Shown one piece after another: positions 17,057 to 25,949 of a stretch of 64,000 nucleotides of DNA; the first letter of the stretch is position 1, and each line of letters opens with the position of its first letter. Position numbers and translations under genes: made by a program. A model generated the notes under the pieces. It was not told the origin of the DNA, did not search any database, and saw only the letters and a list, made by a program, of their open reading frames with translations. This DNA comes from Pantoea sp. Mb-10 (GTDB taxonomy: Bacteria; Pseudomonadota; Gammaproteobacteria; Enterobacterales; Enterobacteriaceae): positions 32,675-96,674 of the forward strand of contig NZ_JAJSDX010000011.1 of the NCBI RefSeq assembly GCF_021272205.1. Direction: 5' to 3'.

Positions 17057-18160
17057 ATGAGCGCGCTTACGCTTCATCACATTAAAAAAAACTGGGGCGA
17101 TCACCTTGCCCTGAACGACATCAGCTTCACCGTGGAACCAGGCAGCTTTGTAGCACTGCTGGGGCCATCGGGATGCGGCAAAACCACGCTGTTGCGCACC
17201 ATTGCCGGATTGGAAAGTGCTGATGAAGGAGAGATCCAGCTGCAACAGCAGGACGTCACGCATCTGCCGCCGTCACAGCGCAGGCTTTCGATGGTGTTTC
17301 AATCTTACGCGCTGTTTCCCCATCTCAACGTGCGGGAAAATCTGCTGTTTGGCCTGAAAGCGCGCGGTGAAGACAAGCAGACCTTTGGGGCACGCCTGCA
17401 CGATGTCAGCAGCTTGCTGGAGTTAGACAACTTGCTTGATCGTTTACCGTCTCAACTGTCGGGCGGGCAGCAGCAGCGCGTGGCGCTGGGAAGGGCGGTG
17501 ATTGCTAACCATAGGCTGTGTCTGATGGATGAGCCGCTGTCGAATCTTGATGCGCGCCTGCGCCAGAGTATGCGCCGTGAAATTCGCGCGTTGCAAAAGA
17601 AACTGGGCCTCACCTTAATCTACGTGACGCACGATCAAACCGAAGCCATGAGTATGGCGGACAGTATCATTCTGCTGAACGCTGGCAAGATAGAGCAAAT
17701 CGGCACGCCAGAGGCGCTCTATCACCAGCCGGCCAGCCTTTTCGCCGCCCAATTCATCGGTGCGCCGCCGATGAACATCCTGCCGCTACAGGCACGCGGC
17801 GAGAACCATTATCTCAGTACGCTTGCGGCACCGGTGGTGACGCACCCGTCTGCCGAATCACTCAGCCTCGGCCTGCGCGCAGAAGATATCGACGTGACCG
17901 CGCCCAACTCATCGGCGCTGATCGCGCGGGCACTCAGTTATGAATATATGGGGGCGGACACGCTGCTGGCCTGCCAGCTTTCGGCAATCAAGGCCCCCCT
18001 GATTGTAAAAGTCCCTGGGCTGCAACGTTTTAACGAAGGGGACTCGGTCGGCCTGCAATGGTCCGCTGCGCGCCAATACCTGTTCTCCAGCCGCACGGGC
18101 CAACGCTGCGCGGCGGCGGAACAGAGACTCACCGGTAACGAAAAAAAATACGCTGTTTAA
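17057..18160 (+). CDS. ABC importer ATPase, UgpC/MalK-type
   Basis: 367 residues, cytoplasmic face of the membrane. Walker A GPSGCGKTT (36-44), Q-loop at FQSYALFP (81-88), signature LSGGQ (134-138), Walker B LCLMDEP (154-160) and switch histidine in VTHDQTEAMSM. A C-terminal TOBE/OB domain follows from about residue 235, as in UgpC and MalK. First gene of a five-gene operon (ATPase, binding protein, two permeases, phosphatase) behind a Pho box. Gene order differs from classical ugpBAEC, where the ATPase comes after the permeases. Confidence 0.9.
   Translation: MSALTLHHIKKNWGDHLALNDISFTVEPGSFVALLGPSGCGKTTLLRTIAGLESADEGEIQLQQQDVTHLPPSQRRLSMVFQSYALFPHLNVRENLLFGLKARGEDKQTFGARLHDVSSLLELDNLLDRLPSQLSGGQQQRVALGRAVIANHRLCLMDEPLSNLDARLRQSMRREIRALQKKLGLTLIYVTHDQTEAMSMADSIILLNAGKIEQIGTPEALYHQPASLFAAQFIGAPPMNILPLQARGENHYLSTLAAPVVTHPSAESLSLGLRAEDIDVTAPNSSALIARALSYEYMGADTLLACQLSAIKAPLIVKVPGLQRFNEGDSVGLQWSAARQYLFSSRTGQRCAAAEQRLTGNEKKYAV
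17488..17495 (+). other. KOPS octamer, pointing right
   Basis: GGGAAGGG inside the ABC ATPase gene, oriented toward dif. Confidence 0.5.
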
Positions 18161-18186
18161 CTGTTGTTTTTGCCCAAGGAAAACGC

Positions 18187-19461
18187 ATGTCTGCAACTCG
18201 TTATTCACGCCTGGCTTGTGCATGGTTGTTGTCAGCAACGGCTACCTGTGCCGCTGAGCCGGTCACGCTTCAGATGTACTACCCGATTGCGGTCGGCGGT
18301 AAAGTCAGTCACACCGTGGAATCGCTGGTCTCCGACTTTGAACGTACCCATGCTGATGTGCACATCCAGCCGGTTTATACCGGTGATTACGCCACCACCG
18401 TCACCAAGGCGTTAACCGCCTTTCGCGGTGGCAATGCGCCGCAGATGGCCGTAATGGGGGATATCGAAGCCTATTCGCTGATGGATGCTGGCGCGATTGT
18501 TGCCGCCAGCGATTTAGCGAACGATGACGCGGGCAAGGCGTGGCTTACGGGATTCTATCCGGCGTTTCTGCGTCCTATCGATGGCAAAATATGGGGCGTC
18601 CCGTTTCAGCGCTCGACGGTGGTGCTGTATTGGAACAAACAGGCCTTTGAAAAAGCCGGGTTAAACGGGGAGACGCCACCTGCCACGTGGCAGCAAGTGG
18701 TGGATTTCGGGAAAAAGTTAACGCTTAAGGACGCCAGCGGCGTGACGCAGTGGGGGATTGAGATTCCGTCAACGCCAAATGGCTACTGGAATTTTCAAGG
18801 GCTGGCGGCGACCAACGGCGGTCATCTCGATAACGGCAAAGGCACAGCGGTCACGTTCAATACGCCAACCAATGTAGAAACGCTGCAGTGGCTGACCGAT
18901 CTGGGGCAAAAAGAGCAGGTCTCACCGAAAGGCACGGTGGCATGGGGTACCACGCCGCAGGACTTTATTAGCGGTAAAACCGCGATGATGGTCACCACCA
19001 CCGGTAATTTGGCTAACGTGCACGAGAATGCAAAATTCCCGTTTGGTGTTGCGATGCTGCCGGAGAAAACCCAGCGCGGCAGTCCCACCGGCGGCGGTAA
19101 CCTGTATGTGTTCAGCAGCGCCTCGCCGGCGCAGCAGAAAGCGGCCATGACGTTTATCCGCTGGGTCACCTCACCCGAACAGGCTGCGCGCTGGAGTATT
19201 GCCACGGGCTATGTGGCAACGTCGCCCGGCGCGTGGGACACCCCCGCGATGAAAGCCTATGTCAAAGTGGTCCCGCAAGCGTTGGTGGCGCGCGAACAGC
19301 TGAAATATGCGCAACCCGAACTCTCTACCTATAACAGCGTGCAGATTCAGGAGACGTTGAATCACGCCATTGAAGCCGCCGTCACCCAGGCTAAAACCCC
19401 GGCAGAGGCGTTGGAGAGCGCGCAGAAACAAGCCGACCGCCTGTTGAAACCCTATCAGTGA
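18187..19461 (+). CDS. ABC extracellular substrate-binding protein, UgpB-like
   Basis: 424 residues with a signal peptide cut near TCAAEPVTLQMYY. The family-1 solute-binding fold is clear, and the segment GGNAPQMAVMGDIEAYSLMDAGAI plus KIWGVPFQRSTVVLYWNKQAFEKAGLN is characteristic of UgpB and its relatives. PTGGGNLYVFSSASPAQQKAAMTFIRWVTSPEQAARW is the typical C-lobe. The likely ligand is sn-glycerol-3-phosphate, a glycerophosphodiester or another phospho-alcohol, deduced from family, Pho box and the phosphatase at the operon end. The ATG has AAGGA about 7 bp upstream. Confidence 0.88.
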   Translation: MSATRYSRLACAWLLSATATCAAEPVTLQMYYPIAVGGKVSHTVESLVSDFERTHADVHIQPVYTGDYATTVTKALTAFRGGNAPQMAVMGDIEAYSLMDAGAIVAASDLANDDAGKAWLTGFYPAFLRPIDGKIWGVPFQRSTVVLYWNKQAFEKAGLNGETPPATWQQVVDFGKKLTLKDASGVTQWGIEIPSTPNGYWNFQGLAATNGGHLDNGKGTAVTFNTPTNVETLQWLTDLGQKEQVSPKGTVAWGTTPQDFISGKTAMMVTTTGNLANVHENAKFPFGVAMLPEKTQRGSPTGGGNLYVFSSASPAQQKAAMTFIRWVTSPEQAARWSIATGYVATSPGAWDTPAMKAYVKVVPQALVAREQLKYAQPELSTYNSVQIQETLNHAIEAAVTQAKTPAEALESAQKQADRLLKPYQ

Positions 19462-20366
19462 TGCGCGCGCTGGCTTTGCGTACCGCGCGGACGCGCTTAC
19501 TGTCCGCGCAGATCTACGGGTATCTGCTGTTACTGCCAGCGATGAGTTTCTTGCTGCTGTTCACGCACTATCCGGCGATCGCCACCCTGTGGGAGAGCGT
19601 ATTCAGCGCGTCGCGAGCCAACCATCCAGCCCATTTTGTCGGGCTGGATAACTACGCGGCCCTGCTGGACGACGATATCTTCATTCAGTCGCTGTGGAAT
19701 ACGCTGCGCTATGCGCTGATTACGGTGCCGCTGGCCGTCATGCTGGCGCTCCTGATGGCGCTGGCGGTTAATCAACGCCTGCGCGGCACGTCGCTGTTGC
19801 GCGCCGCGTTTTTTATTCCCTCACTGCTGCCGATGATCGCCATCGCCAATCTTTGGCTGTTTTTCTATACGCCGCAGCTCGGGCTATTAAACAAGTGCCT
19901 TGCGCTGTTTTCGCTGCCTGCGGTGAATTGGCTGGGCGAGCCGGATACGGCGCTCTACAGCCTGATGGCGATATCAATTTGGCGGGAAGCGGGCTTTTTT
20001 ATGATTTTCTATCTCGCCGCGCTGCAGCAAATCGATCCGCGCTTAGGCGAGGCGGCGCAAATCGAGGGGGCCTCGCGGCTGTACTTTTTCCGCCGCGTGC
20101 AGTGGCCGCTGCTGATGCCGACCACGCTGTTTGTCCTGATTAATGCCGCCATGAACGCTTTTCGTATTGTCGATCAGGTCATCGCGCTTACCAACGGCGG
20201 GCCCGATAACAGCACCAGCCTTTTACTGTTTTATATCTATCGCACCGCGTTTAGCTACTGGAACCTTCCCGCGGCGGCGGCCATGACGGTGGTGCTGCTG
20301 GTGATCCTCGCTGCCGTTGCCTTGCTGAAATTCAAACTGCTGGATAAGCGAGCACACTATCAATGA
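19461..20366 (+). CDS. ABC importer permease, UgpA/MalF-type
   Basis: About 301 residues with six membrane helices. The EAA loop that docks the ATPase reads EAAQIEGASRLYFFRRVQWPLLMP at about residue 195-218. The ATG overlaps the binding-protein stop (TGATG), so translation is coupled; a GTG 3 bp earlier is the alternative start. Forms the membrane channel together with the next permease. Confidence 0.9.
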   Translation: MRALALRTARTRLLSAQIYGYLLLLPAMSFLLLFTHYPAIATLWESVFSASRANHPAHFVGLDNYAALLDDDIFIQSLWNTLRYALITVPLAVMLALLMALAVNQRLRGTSLLRAAFFIPSLLPMIAIANLWLFFYTPQLGLLNKCLALFSLPAVNWLGEPDTALYSLMAISIWREAGFFMIFYLAALQQIDPRLGEAAQIEGASRLYFFRRVQWPLLMPTTLFVLINAAMNAFRIVDQVIALTNGGPDNSTSLLLFYIYRTAFSYWNLPAAAAMTVVLLVILAAVALLKFKLLDKRAHYQ

Positions 20367-21181
20367 AAACGCCGTTTTCGCTGGGTCGCCTGGCGCTGAA
20401 TATCACCCTCTGGCTGGCGGCACTGCTGTGGTGTTTGCCGATTCTCACTGCCATCTGGGTCGCCATTCATCCCACCGCGCAGCAGGGCCGCTTCGAACTG
20501 TTCTCACCGCTGACGCTGGAGAATTTTGTTGCAGCCTGGCACGCCGCGCCGTTTGCGCGCTACTTCATCAACACCACGCTGCTGGTGCTGATGATTGTGG
20601 GGGTGCAGTTGGTTCTCGCGACGTTGGCGGCCTATGCGCTGGTGCGGTATAAGTTGAAATTTGGCGGTGTGCTGTTTGCGTTGATTCTGCTGCAGCTGAT
20701 GATCAGTCCAGACGTGCTGATCCTCAACAACTATAAAACCATCAGCGCGCTGGGACTGCGTGACACGCTGACCGGTATAGCCCTGCCGTACTTTGCCTCC
20801 GCCTTTGCCATTTTCCTGCTCAGGCAAACCTTCAAGGGGATACCGCGCGTGCTGGAGGAGGCGGCAATTATGGAAGGGGCCAGTCGCCTGTATATCTTAC
20901 GTAAGCTGTACGTGCCGCTGGCGAAACCCACCTACATGGCCTTTGCGCTGGTCTCGATCAGCTTTCACTGGAACGATTTTCTTTGGCCGCTGGTGATTGC
21001 TGATTCAGTCAATGTGCGGCCGCTGACCGTTGGCCTACAGCTGTTTTCCGCGCCGGAGCAAGGCGTGCAGTGGGCATTGATAGGTGCAGGAACGCTGATG
21101 ACCACGCTGCCGCTGCTGGTGCTGTTTCTGTTGTTCCAGCGTCAGTTTGTGCAGTCTTTTATGCGAGCGGGTATTCGTTAA
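20363..21181 (+). CDS. ABC importer permease, UgpE/MalG-type
   Basis: 272 residues, six membrane helices. EAA loop EEAAIMEGASRLYILRKLYVPLAKP at about 170-195 matches that of the partner permease. The start overlaps the previous stop as ATGA, which indicates translational coupling. LTVGLQLFSAPEQGVQWALIGAGTLMTTLPLL is typical of the UgpE C-terminal part. Confidence 0.9.
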   Translation: MKTPFSLGRLALNITLWLAALLWCLPILTAIWVAIHPTAQQGRFELFSPLTLENFVAAWHAAPFARYFINTTLLVLMIVGVQLVLATLAAYALVRYKLKFGGVLFALILLQLMISPDVLILNNYKTISALGLRDTLTGIALPYFASAFAIFLLRQTFKGIPRVLEEAAIMEGASRLYILRKLYVPLAKPTYMAFALVSISFHWNDFLWPLVIADSVNVRPLTVGLQLFSAPEQGVQWALIGAGTLMTTLPLLVLFLLFQRQFVQSFMRAGIR

Positions 21182-21193
21182 GGAGAAAAGGGG

Positions 21194-22120
21194 ATGGATT
21201 GTCCGTGTCCATTGACCGCCACCCAGCGCGCGCTGCTGGGCAACGTCGCCGCGCTATTCACGCCGCCAGCGGTGGGGCAGACGCTACGCGATAGCACGAC
21301 CTTGCGCTTTGGTCTGATGACCGATCCGCAATATGCCGATGTGGATGCCGACGTCGCGCAGCACCTCTATTACCGCCATGCGCTGCAAAAGCTGCCGCAG
21401 GCTATCGCGGCCTTTAACCAGCTGCCGCTGGATTTTGTGGTGACGTTAGGGGATATCGTTGATCGCCAGGCCGACGATTATGCTGCCGTGCTGCCGCTCT
21501 ATACGCGGCTCATTCATCCCCATGCGGTGGTGTTGGGCAACCATGACGCGCTCGCGCTCACCACACTGCTGGCCGATCGCGCCGCATTGCCTAAGCACTA
21601 TTACGCCTTTCGTCTGCCGGGCTGGCGTTTTGTGGTTTACGATGGCAATGACGTCAGCCTCTACTGCAACGCCCTTAACGGCGATGATCGCTATCAGGCC
21701 GAAACGCTGCTGAACGCGCTGCGCGCGCAGGGGCAGCCGCAGGCCGAGCCGTGGAATGGGGCGGTCGGGCAGCAGCAGCTGGCGTGGATTGAACAGCAGC
21801 TTCAACAGGCGCAGCGCTGCGGCGAACGCGTTATCATCTTCGGGCATTATCCGCTCGCGCCACTGACGCGGCATAACTTAATGAACAGCAACGTGTTAGT
21901 CGATCTCGTTACTAGTTACAACATACCTTGCTGTTTTGCAGGACACGATCACAAAGGCAATCATGCCATTATCGGTCAGTCAGGGTTCGTGACCCTTAAA
22001 GGCATGCTAAACGGCCCTGATGCGGTACCTTTTGCCGTCGTCGAAATCACCAAGGACCGGGTCGCTATTCAGGGATTTGGCGGCGAAGCCAGCACCTGCT
22101 TCGCCATCCAGGCGCGTTAG
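21194..22120 (+). CDS. Metallophosphoesterase, ADP-ribose/CDP-alcohol diphosphatase (ADPRibase-Mn) type
   Basis: 308 residues, no signal peptide, so probably cytosolic. Calcineurin-like metal ligands: D44 and Q46 in MTDPQYADVD, D87 in LGDIVDR, GNHD 115-118, H218 in FGHYP, and GHDH 250-253. The sequence DPQYADV...YYRHALQKLPQAIAAFN is characteristic of Mn-dependent ADP-ribose/CDP-alcohol pyrophosphatases rather than general phosphatases. Placed last in a Pho-box Ugp-like operon, it could hydrolyse the imported phospho-compound or a CDP-alcohol after entry. AGGAGA lies about 9 bp before the ATG. The gene contains a Tus-binding Ter site over codons 239-246. It overlaps the convergent HPP gene by 4 bp. 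Confidence 0.8.
   Translation: MDCPCPLTATQRALLGNVAALFTPPAVGQTLRDSTTLRFGLMTDPQYADVDADVAQHLYYRHALQKLPQAIAAFNQLPLDFVVTLGDIVDRQADDYAAVLPLYTRLIHPHAVVLGNHDALALTTLLADRAALPKHYYAFRLPGWRFVVYDGNDVSLYCNALNGDDRYQAETLLNALRAQGQPQAEPWNGAVGQQQLAWIEQQLQQAQRCGERVIIFGHYPLAPLTRHNLMNSNVLVDLVTSYNIPCCFAGHDHKGNHAIIGQSGFVTLKGMLNGPDAVPFAVVEITKDRVAIQGFGGEASTCFAIQAR
21909..21931 (-). other. Ter site (Tus binding), replication fork trap
   Basis: Read on the minus strand, the 14-mer GTATGTTGTAACTA matches E. coli TerB positions 6-19 exactly, including the G at position 6 whose cytosine partner makes the Tus-C6 lock. Flanking bases differ. The blocking face points to higher coordinates, so a fork arriving from the right, having passed dif at 34.7 kb, would stop here, while a fork from the left would pass. 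That is the correct polarity for this side of dif. It lies inside a coding region. Confidence 0.85.
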
Positions 22121-22845
22121 CGGGCGCGGGTTAACGTCGGTGTTGCCTGCTGACGGCGCAGGGCGATCGCCTCGGCGCGCTGCAACAGCAGCTGCACATC
22201 CGCTTCATCAATGTCCAACAGTTCGCCGCTTTCCAGCGCCTGATGGAGATCATCGCGGGTAATGGGCACCGCAAGGGCGATATGTTGTGGCTGACTCTCA
22301 GTTGCAGCAGAGTGAGGGTAACGGCGACCCGCGATAGCATTAAACAGCAGCGCCAGCAGGGCCAGGCACAGTGAATTAAGCAAGACCGGCGTCACAACGA
22401 AGTGATAACCCAACTGCTGCACGCCGTCACCGCCTAACACCGCCGTGAGCGCAATGGCACCGCTGGGCGGATGCAAACAGCGCAGTTGATACATTGCTAA
22501 AAGAGTCAAACCCGCGGCGACCCCACACGCCACAGCCGGATCGGAGACCCACTGCGCAACAGTGACGCCAATCGCTGCGGCAAGCCCATTACCGCCCACA
22601 ATTGACCACGGCTGGGCCAGCGGGCTGCTGGGCAAACCAAACAGCAGTACCGCTGAGGCACCCATCGGCGCAACAAACCACAAATTCACTTCGCCCAGCA
22701 GCGCATGGCTTACCAAACTGGTGAGCAGTAATCCCAACCCGGCACCCACGCTGGCAGTTACCCGCTGCCTTTTGGCAACGGGCAGGGGATGCGGCCATAA
22801 GCGTGCGCAGAAGGTCCGCGCGACAGTGAAAAGCGATGTAAACAT
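22117..22845 (-). CDS. HPP-family integral membrane protein
   Basis: 242 residues. After a short cytoplasmic N-terminus come four to five hydrophobic segments with WFVAPMGASAVLLFGLPSSPLAQPWSIVGGN and the name-giving motif in CLHPPSGAIALTAVLGG. The C-terminal ~60 residues are soluble and acidic. HPP proteins are linked to nitrite or anion transport in some bacteria, but the function in enterobacteria is not established. Monocistronic; its stop overlaps the convergent phosphoesterase gene. The 158-bp region to rluF holds a palindrome at 22925. Confidence 0.85.
   Translation of the reverse strand: MFTSLFTVARTFCARLWPHPLPVAKRQRVTASVGAGLGLLLTSLVSHALLGEVNLWFVAPMGASAVLLFGLPSSPLAQPWSIVGGNGLAAAIGVTVAQWVSDPAVACGVAAGLTLLAMYQLRCLHPPSGAIALTAVLGGDGVQQLGYHFVVTPVLLNSLCLALLALLFNAIAGRRYPHSAATESQPQHIALAVPITRDDLHQALESGELLDIDEADVQLLLQRAEAIALRRQQATPTLTRAR
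22780..22787 (+). other. KOPS octamer, pointing right
   Basis: GGGCAGGG inside the HPP gene, oriented toward dif. Confidence 0.5.
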
Positions 22846-22924
22846 GCAGGAACCACGTGATAGCCAAAAACAGGGGCGCAGATTGTCGCTGATCGTCCGT
22901 CACGCCACAAGCTCAAGCTTGGCT

Positions 22925-22944
22925 CGCTATCTGTACAGGTAGCG
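22925..22944. promoter_or_regulatory. 20-bp palindrome between HPP gene and rluF
   Basis: CGCTATCTGT-ACAGGTAGCG is palindromic with one mismatch. Its half-sites are those of the 24-bp palindrome at 32119-32142 but without the 4-bp centre. It lies between two divergent promoters; operator use is inference. Confidence 0.4.
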
Positions 22945-23003
22945 CACGGCGGCTTACCAATCCTTTTGGCATGTTGTATAGTCCGTTTTTTTTCGGAGGA
23001 ACC

Positions 23004-23885
23004 ATGCTGCCAAACTCATCTACGCGCCTGAACAAATACATCAGCGAGAGCGGAATCTGCTCGCGCCGTGATGCCGATCGCTATATCGAACAGGGCAATG
23101 TTTTTATTAATGGAAAACGGGCCAGCGTCGGTGCGCAGGTGTTCGCCGGGGATGAGGTCAAAGTTAACGGCCAGCTGATTGAACCGCGTAACGAAGAAGA
23201 CCTGGTGCTGATTGCGCTGAATAAACCGGTGGGGATTGTTACCACCATGGAAGAGGGCGAGCGCGACAACATCGGTGATTTCGTGAATCACAGCAAACGC
23301 GTGTTCCCGATTGGGCGTCTGGATAAAGATTCGCAGGGGCTGATTTTCCTCACCAATCACGGCGATCTGGTGAATAAAATCCTGCGCGCGGGTAACAACC
23401 ATGAAAAAGAGTATGTGGTCACGGTCGATAAACCGATCACGGACGAGTTTATCGCGGGCATGGCGGGCGGGGTGCCGATGCTGGGCACTGTCACAAAAAA
23501 ATGCAAAGTGAAAAAAGAATCTACCTTTGTGTTTCGCATTATCCTGGTGCAGGGCCTGAACCGCCAAATTCGCCGTATGACCAAGCATTTCGGCTATGAA
23601 GTCACCAAGCTGGAACGCACACGCATCATGAACGTTAGCCTCAAAGGCATTCCACTGGGTGAGTGGCGCGATCTGACCGATGATGAGCTCATCGAACTGT
23701 TTAACCTGATCGAAGACTCGTCGTCCGAAGATCAAAAAACGCAGAAAGCGCAGGCGAAAAAGAAACCGGCCAGCGCTGCGAAAAAAACCGCGGGCGCGGC
23801 GCCACGCGGCGGGGAAAAACCCGCCGGAAAACCGGCGGGACGCCAGCGCTTTACGCAGCCAGGCCGCAAGAAAAAAGGGCGCTAG
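23004..23885 (+). CDS. rluF: 23S rRNA pseudouridine(2604) synthase
   Basis: 293 residues (E. coli RluF 290). An S4 RNA-binding domain comes first ([33 protein letters not shown]), then the RsuA-type catalytic domain with D107 in [15 protein letters not shown], the same residue number as in E. coli, and [16 protein letters not shown] Lys/Pro/Ala-rich basic tail of about 55 residues ends the protein, as in other RluF. It modifies U2604 and, in E. coli, also tRNA-Tyr U35. Start at ATG 23004, preceded by GGAGGA; the longer frame upstream crosses the promoter. Confidence 0.95.
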   Translation: MLPNSSTRLNKYISESGICSRRDADRYIEQGNVFINGKRASVGAQVFAGDEVKVNGQLIEPRNEEDLVLIALNKPVGIVTTMEEGERDNIGDFVNHSKRVFPIGRLDKDSQGLIFLTNHGDLVNKILRAGNNHEKEYVVTVDKPITDEFIAGMAGGVPMLGTVTKKCKVKKESTFVFRIILVQGLNRQIRRMTKHFGYEVTKLERTRIMNVSLKGIPLGEWRDLTDDELIELFNLIEDSSSEDQKTQKAQAKKKPASAAKKTAGAAPRGGEKPAGKPAGRQRFTQPGRKKKGR

Positions 23886-23921
23886 CGGGCAACGCCCCGC
23901 GCGGGCAGACGCGGGAACGCC

Positions 23922-24662
23922 TTATTTGTCGTTGCCAAAACCCTGTTTTTTCAGCGCGGGCAGCACGTCTGGGAAGTAGATTTTGCTGTAATAGCCGCTG
24001 ACACTCTCGCTCCAGCTCTCGCCATCGCTGCGTCCGATGGTTTTCCAGTGCTGTACCATCTCGGCATTGTAATCCGCGATGTGCTGCGTCAGGCCATCTT
24101 GTTGATAACGCTCTTCATGACGGAAGGTCGGCATTGGCAGACGCGGCTTTTGCGCCGCCGGTTGGTCAACGTGACCAATCACCACGCCCGCGACCGGGAA
24201 GGTGTATTCTGGCAGATCCAACAAGGCGATCATTGCCTGCGGATCGCGGCGAATACCGCCAATGGGCACGATACCCAAACCTTCTGAGCGGGCCACGGCC
24301 ATAATGCTGCCCAGCGCGATCCCCACGTCTGTGGCACCGGACACAATGCTCTCAATGCTCTGCTGCGCCACCTGCTGTTGATCAATCGCGTTCATTGCCA
24401 GGCGAGATTTGTGCATATCCAGGACCAGCGTAATAAACACCGCACCTTTGGCAATCCACGGTTGTCCACCGGCAATCTGCGCAATCTCAGCGCGCTTGGC
24501 GGCGTCACGTGTGACCACAAGAGACACCTGCTGTGAGTTCACCGAGGTGGGCGCGCGGTAAGCGGCCTCAATAATGCGGTCCAGCGCCGCGTCATCAACG
24601 GGCTGGTCGGTAAAGCTGCGCTCGCTTTTGTGCGAGGTAAAAATATCGATGAATGATTGCAT
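23922..24662 (-). CDS. NADPH-dependent FMN oxidoreductase, NfsA/Frp nitroreductase family
   Basis: 246 residues, cytosolic homodimer expected. The opening SHKSERSFTDQPVDDAALDRIIEAAYRAPTSVNSQQ is the FMN-phosphate binding start of the nitroreductase fold. GLGIVPIGGIRRDPQAMIALLDLPEYTFPVAGVVIGH matches the NfsA/Frp subgroup. Likely reduces quinones, nitroaromatics or flavins with NADPH. A GGAGG ribosome site precedes the ATG. It lies on the same strand as the curA-like gene 150 bp upstream, but a hairpin separates them. Confidence 0.88.
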   Translation of the reverse strand: MQSFIDIFTSHKSERSFTDQPVDDAALDRIIEAAYRAPTSVNSQQVSLVVTRDAAKRAEIAQIAGGQPWIAKGAVFITLVLDMHKSRLAMNAIDQQQVAQQSIESIVSGATDVGIALGSIMAVARSEGLGIVPIGGIRRDPQAMIALLDLPEYTFPVAGVVIGHVDQPAAQKPRLPMPTFRHEERYQQDGLTQHIADYNAEMVQHWKTIGRSDGESWSESVSGYYSKIYFPDVLPALKKQGFGNDK

Positions 24663-24783
24663 GGAACCTCCTGATTGGGAGGCAAAGGTTAGCAGAGAGC
24701 GGACGCGGATGACTTAACCGTTATTGCCATCCGCAACTGATTATTTTGTATGAATTTTCCACACAGGCATGTGCCCGCGTAGT

Positions 24784-24806
24784 CGGGAAGGCCGCAGGCC
24801 TTCCCG
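24784..24806. terminator. Hairpin after curA
   Basis: CGGGAAGGCC-GCA-GGCCTTCCCG: a perfect 10-bp stem with a 3-base loop, 5 bp after the curA stop codon on the minus strand. No T-run; likely a 3' stabiliser or Rho-assisted end. Confidence 0.6.
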
Positions 24807-24811
24807 CACCG

Positions 24812-25843
24812 TTAATCGCTGACTTTCACGACCGTTTTGCCAAAGTTTTTGCCTTTTAGCATGTCGAAAAACGCCTGCGGCGCGTTCTCCAGTCCTTCGA
24901 TCATGTGTTCGCGGTAGTGGATTTTCTCTTGCTCCACCAGCGGCGTCATGGCCTTGAGGAATTCTGGATAGCGATCGCCATAATCCTGGAAAATAATGAA
25001 CCCTTGCATCCGAATGCGGCGTTTCAGCAGGCCGCCCAGCAGCCACGGCGTGCGATCCGGGCCGTCTGGCAAACTGTCACCGCTGTTGTACGAGGAGACA
25101 AGGCCACAAATCGGGACGCGCGCAGCGGTATTGAGCAGCGGAAAGACCGCATCAAACACCTTGCCACCCACGTTTTCATAGTAGATATCGATGCCGTCCG
25201 GGCACGCTGCCGCTAGCTGCTCGGCAAAATCATCACGGTGGTGATCAAGACACGCCGAGAATCCTAGCTTCTCAATGGCATAGCGGCACTTCTCTTCGCC
25301 GCCTGCCACGCCCACGACGCGGCAGCTATGTAGCTTGCCCAACTGACCAACGGTTGCGCCCACCGGTCCGGTCGCCGCTGCAACGACCAAGGTTTCTCCC
25401 TGTTTCGGCTGGCCGATATCCATCAGACCCATATAGGCGGTAAAACCCGGCATGCCTAAAATGCCCAACGCCCATGAGGGATGCGCAAGGTTGCCAAGTT
25501 TACTGACCTCTTTGCCATCCGAAAGGGCATAGCTCTGCCAGCCGCTGGCCGACAGCACCCAATCGCCGGTTTTGAAGTCCGGATGCTTCGACTCTTCCAC
25601 CTGACATACCGTGCCGCCCACCATGGGTTTATCGAGCTCAGCGGGCGCGGCGTAGGATTTGCTGTCATCCATGCGTCCGCGCATGTAAGGATCGAGCGAC
25701 AAATACACGGTACGCAGCAGCATTTCGCCGTCTTTCACCTCGGGCATAGGCTGTTCCACCAGGCGAAAATTCTCTTTAACCGGCTCGCCTTTCGGGCGTG
25801 AAGCCAGCAGCCAGGCTTTATTTGTCTTGGGTGATTGCGTCAT
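24812..25843 (-). CDS. curA: NADPH-dependent alkenal/curcumin reductase, MDR superfamily
   Basis: About 343 residues. Zinc-independent medium-chain reductase of the leukotriene-B4 dehydrogenase group, which reduces enone double bonds; E. coli CurA (YncB) reduces curcumin. Seen: N-terminal catalytic domain with LSLDPYMRGRMDDSKSY, nucleotide-binding AAATGPVGATVGQLGK, YENVGGKVFDAV, and LKRRIRMQGFIIFQDYGDR. I start at ATG 25843, preceded by GGAGGT, rather than 6 codons earlier. Monocistronic, divergent from hipBA. Confidence 0.9.
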   Translation of the reverse strand: MTQSPKTNKAWLLASRPKGEPVKENFRLVEQPMPEVKDGEMLLRTVYLSLDPYMRGRMDDSKSYAAPAELDKPMVGGTVCQVEESKHPDFKTGDWVLSASGWQSYALSDGKEVSKLGNLAHPSWALGILGMPGFTAYMGLMDIGQPKQGETLVVAAATGPVGATVGQLGKLHSCRVVGVAGGEEKCRYAIEKLGFSACLDHHRDDFAEQLAAACPDGIDIYYENVGGKVFDAVFPLLNTAARVPICGLVSSYNSGDSLPDGPDRTPWLLGGLLKRRIRMQGFIIFQDYGDRYPEFLKAMTPLVEQEKIHYREHMIEGLENAPQAFFDMLKGKNFGKTVVKVSD

Positions 25844-25949
25844 CGTGTGACCTCCATACATCGAGTAAAGAGGGAAGTGTAGTCAACTTCGCGCTGTCTG
25901 GTTTCATTACATCGCCAAGCTTATTCGAAATCGGGCAGGCTTGTAGTGT

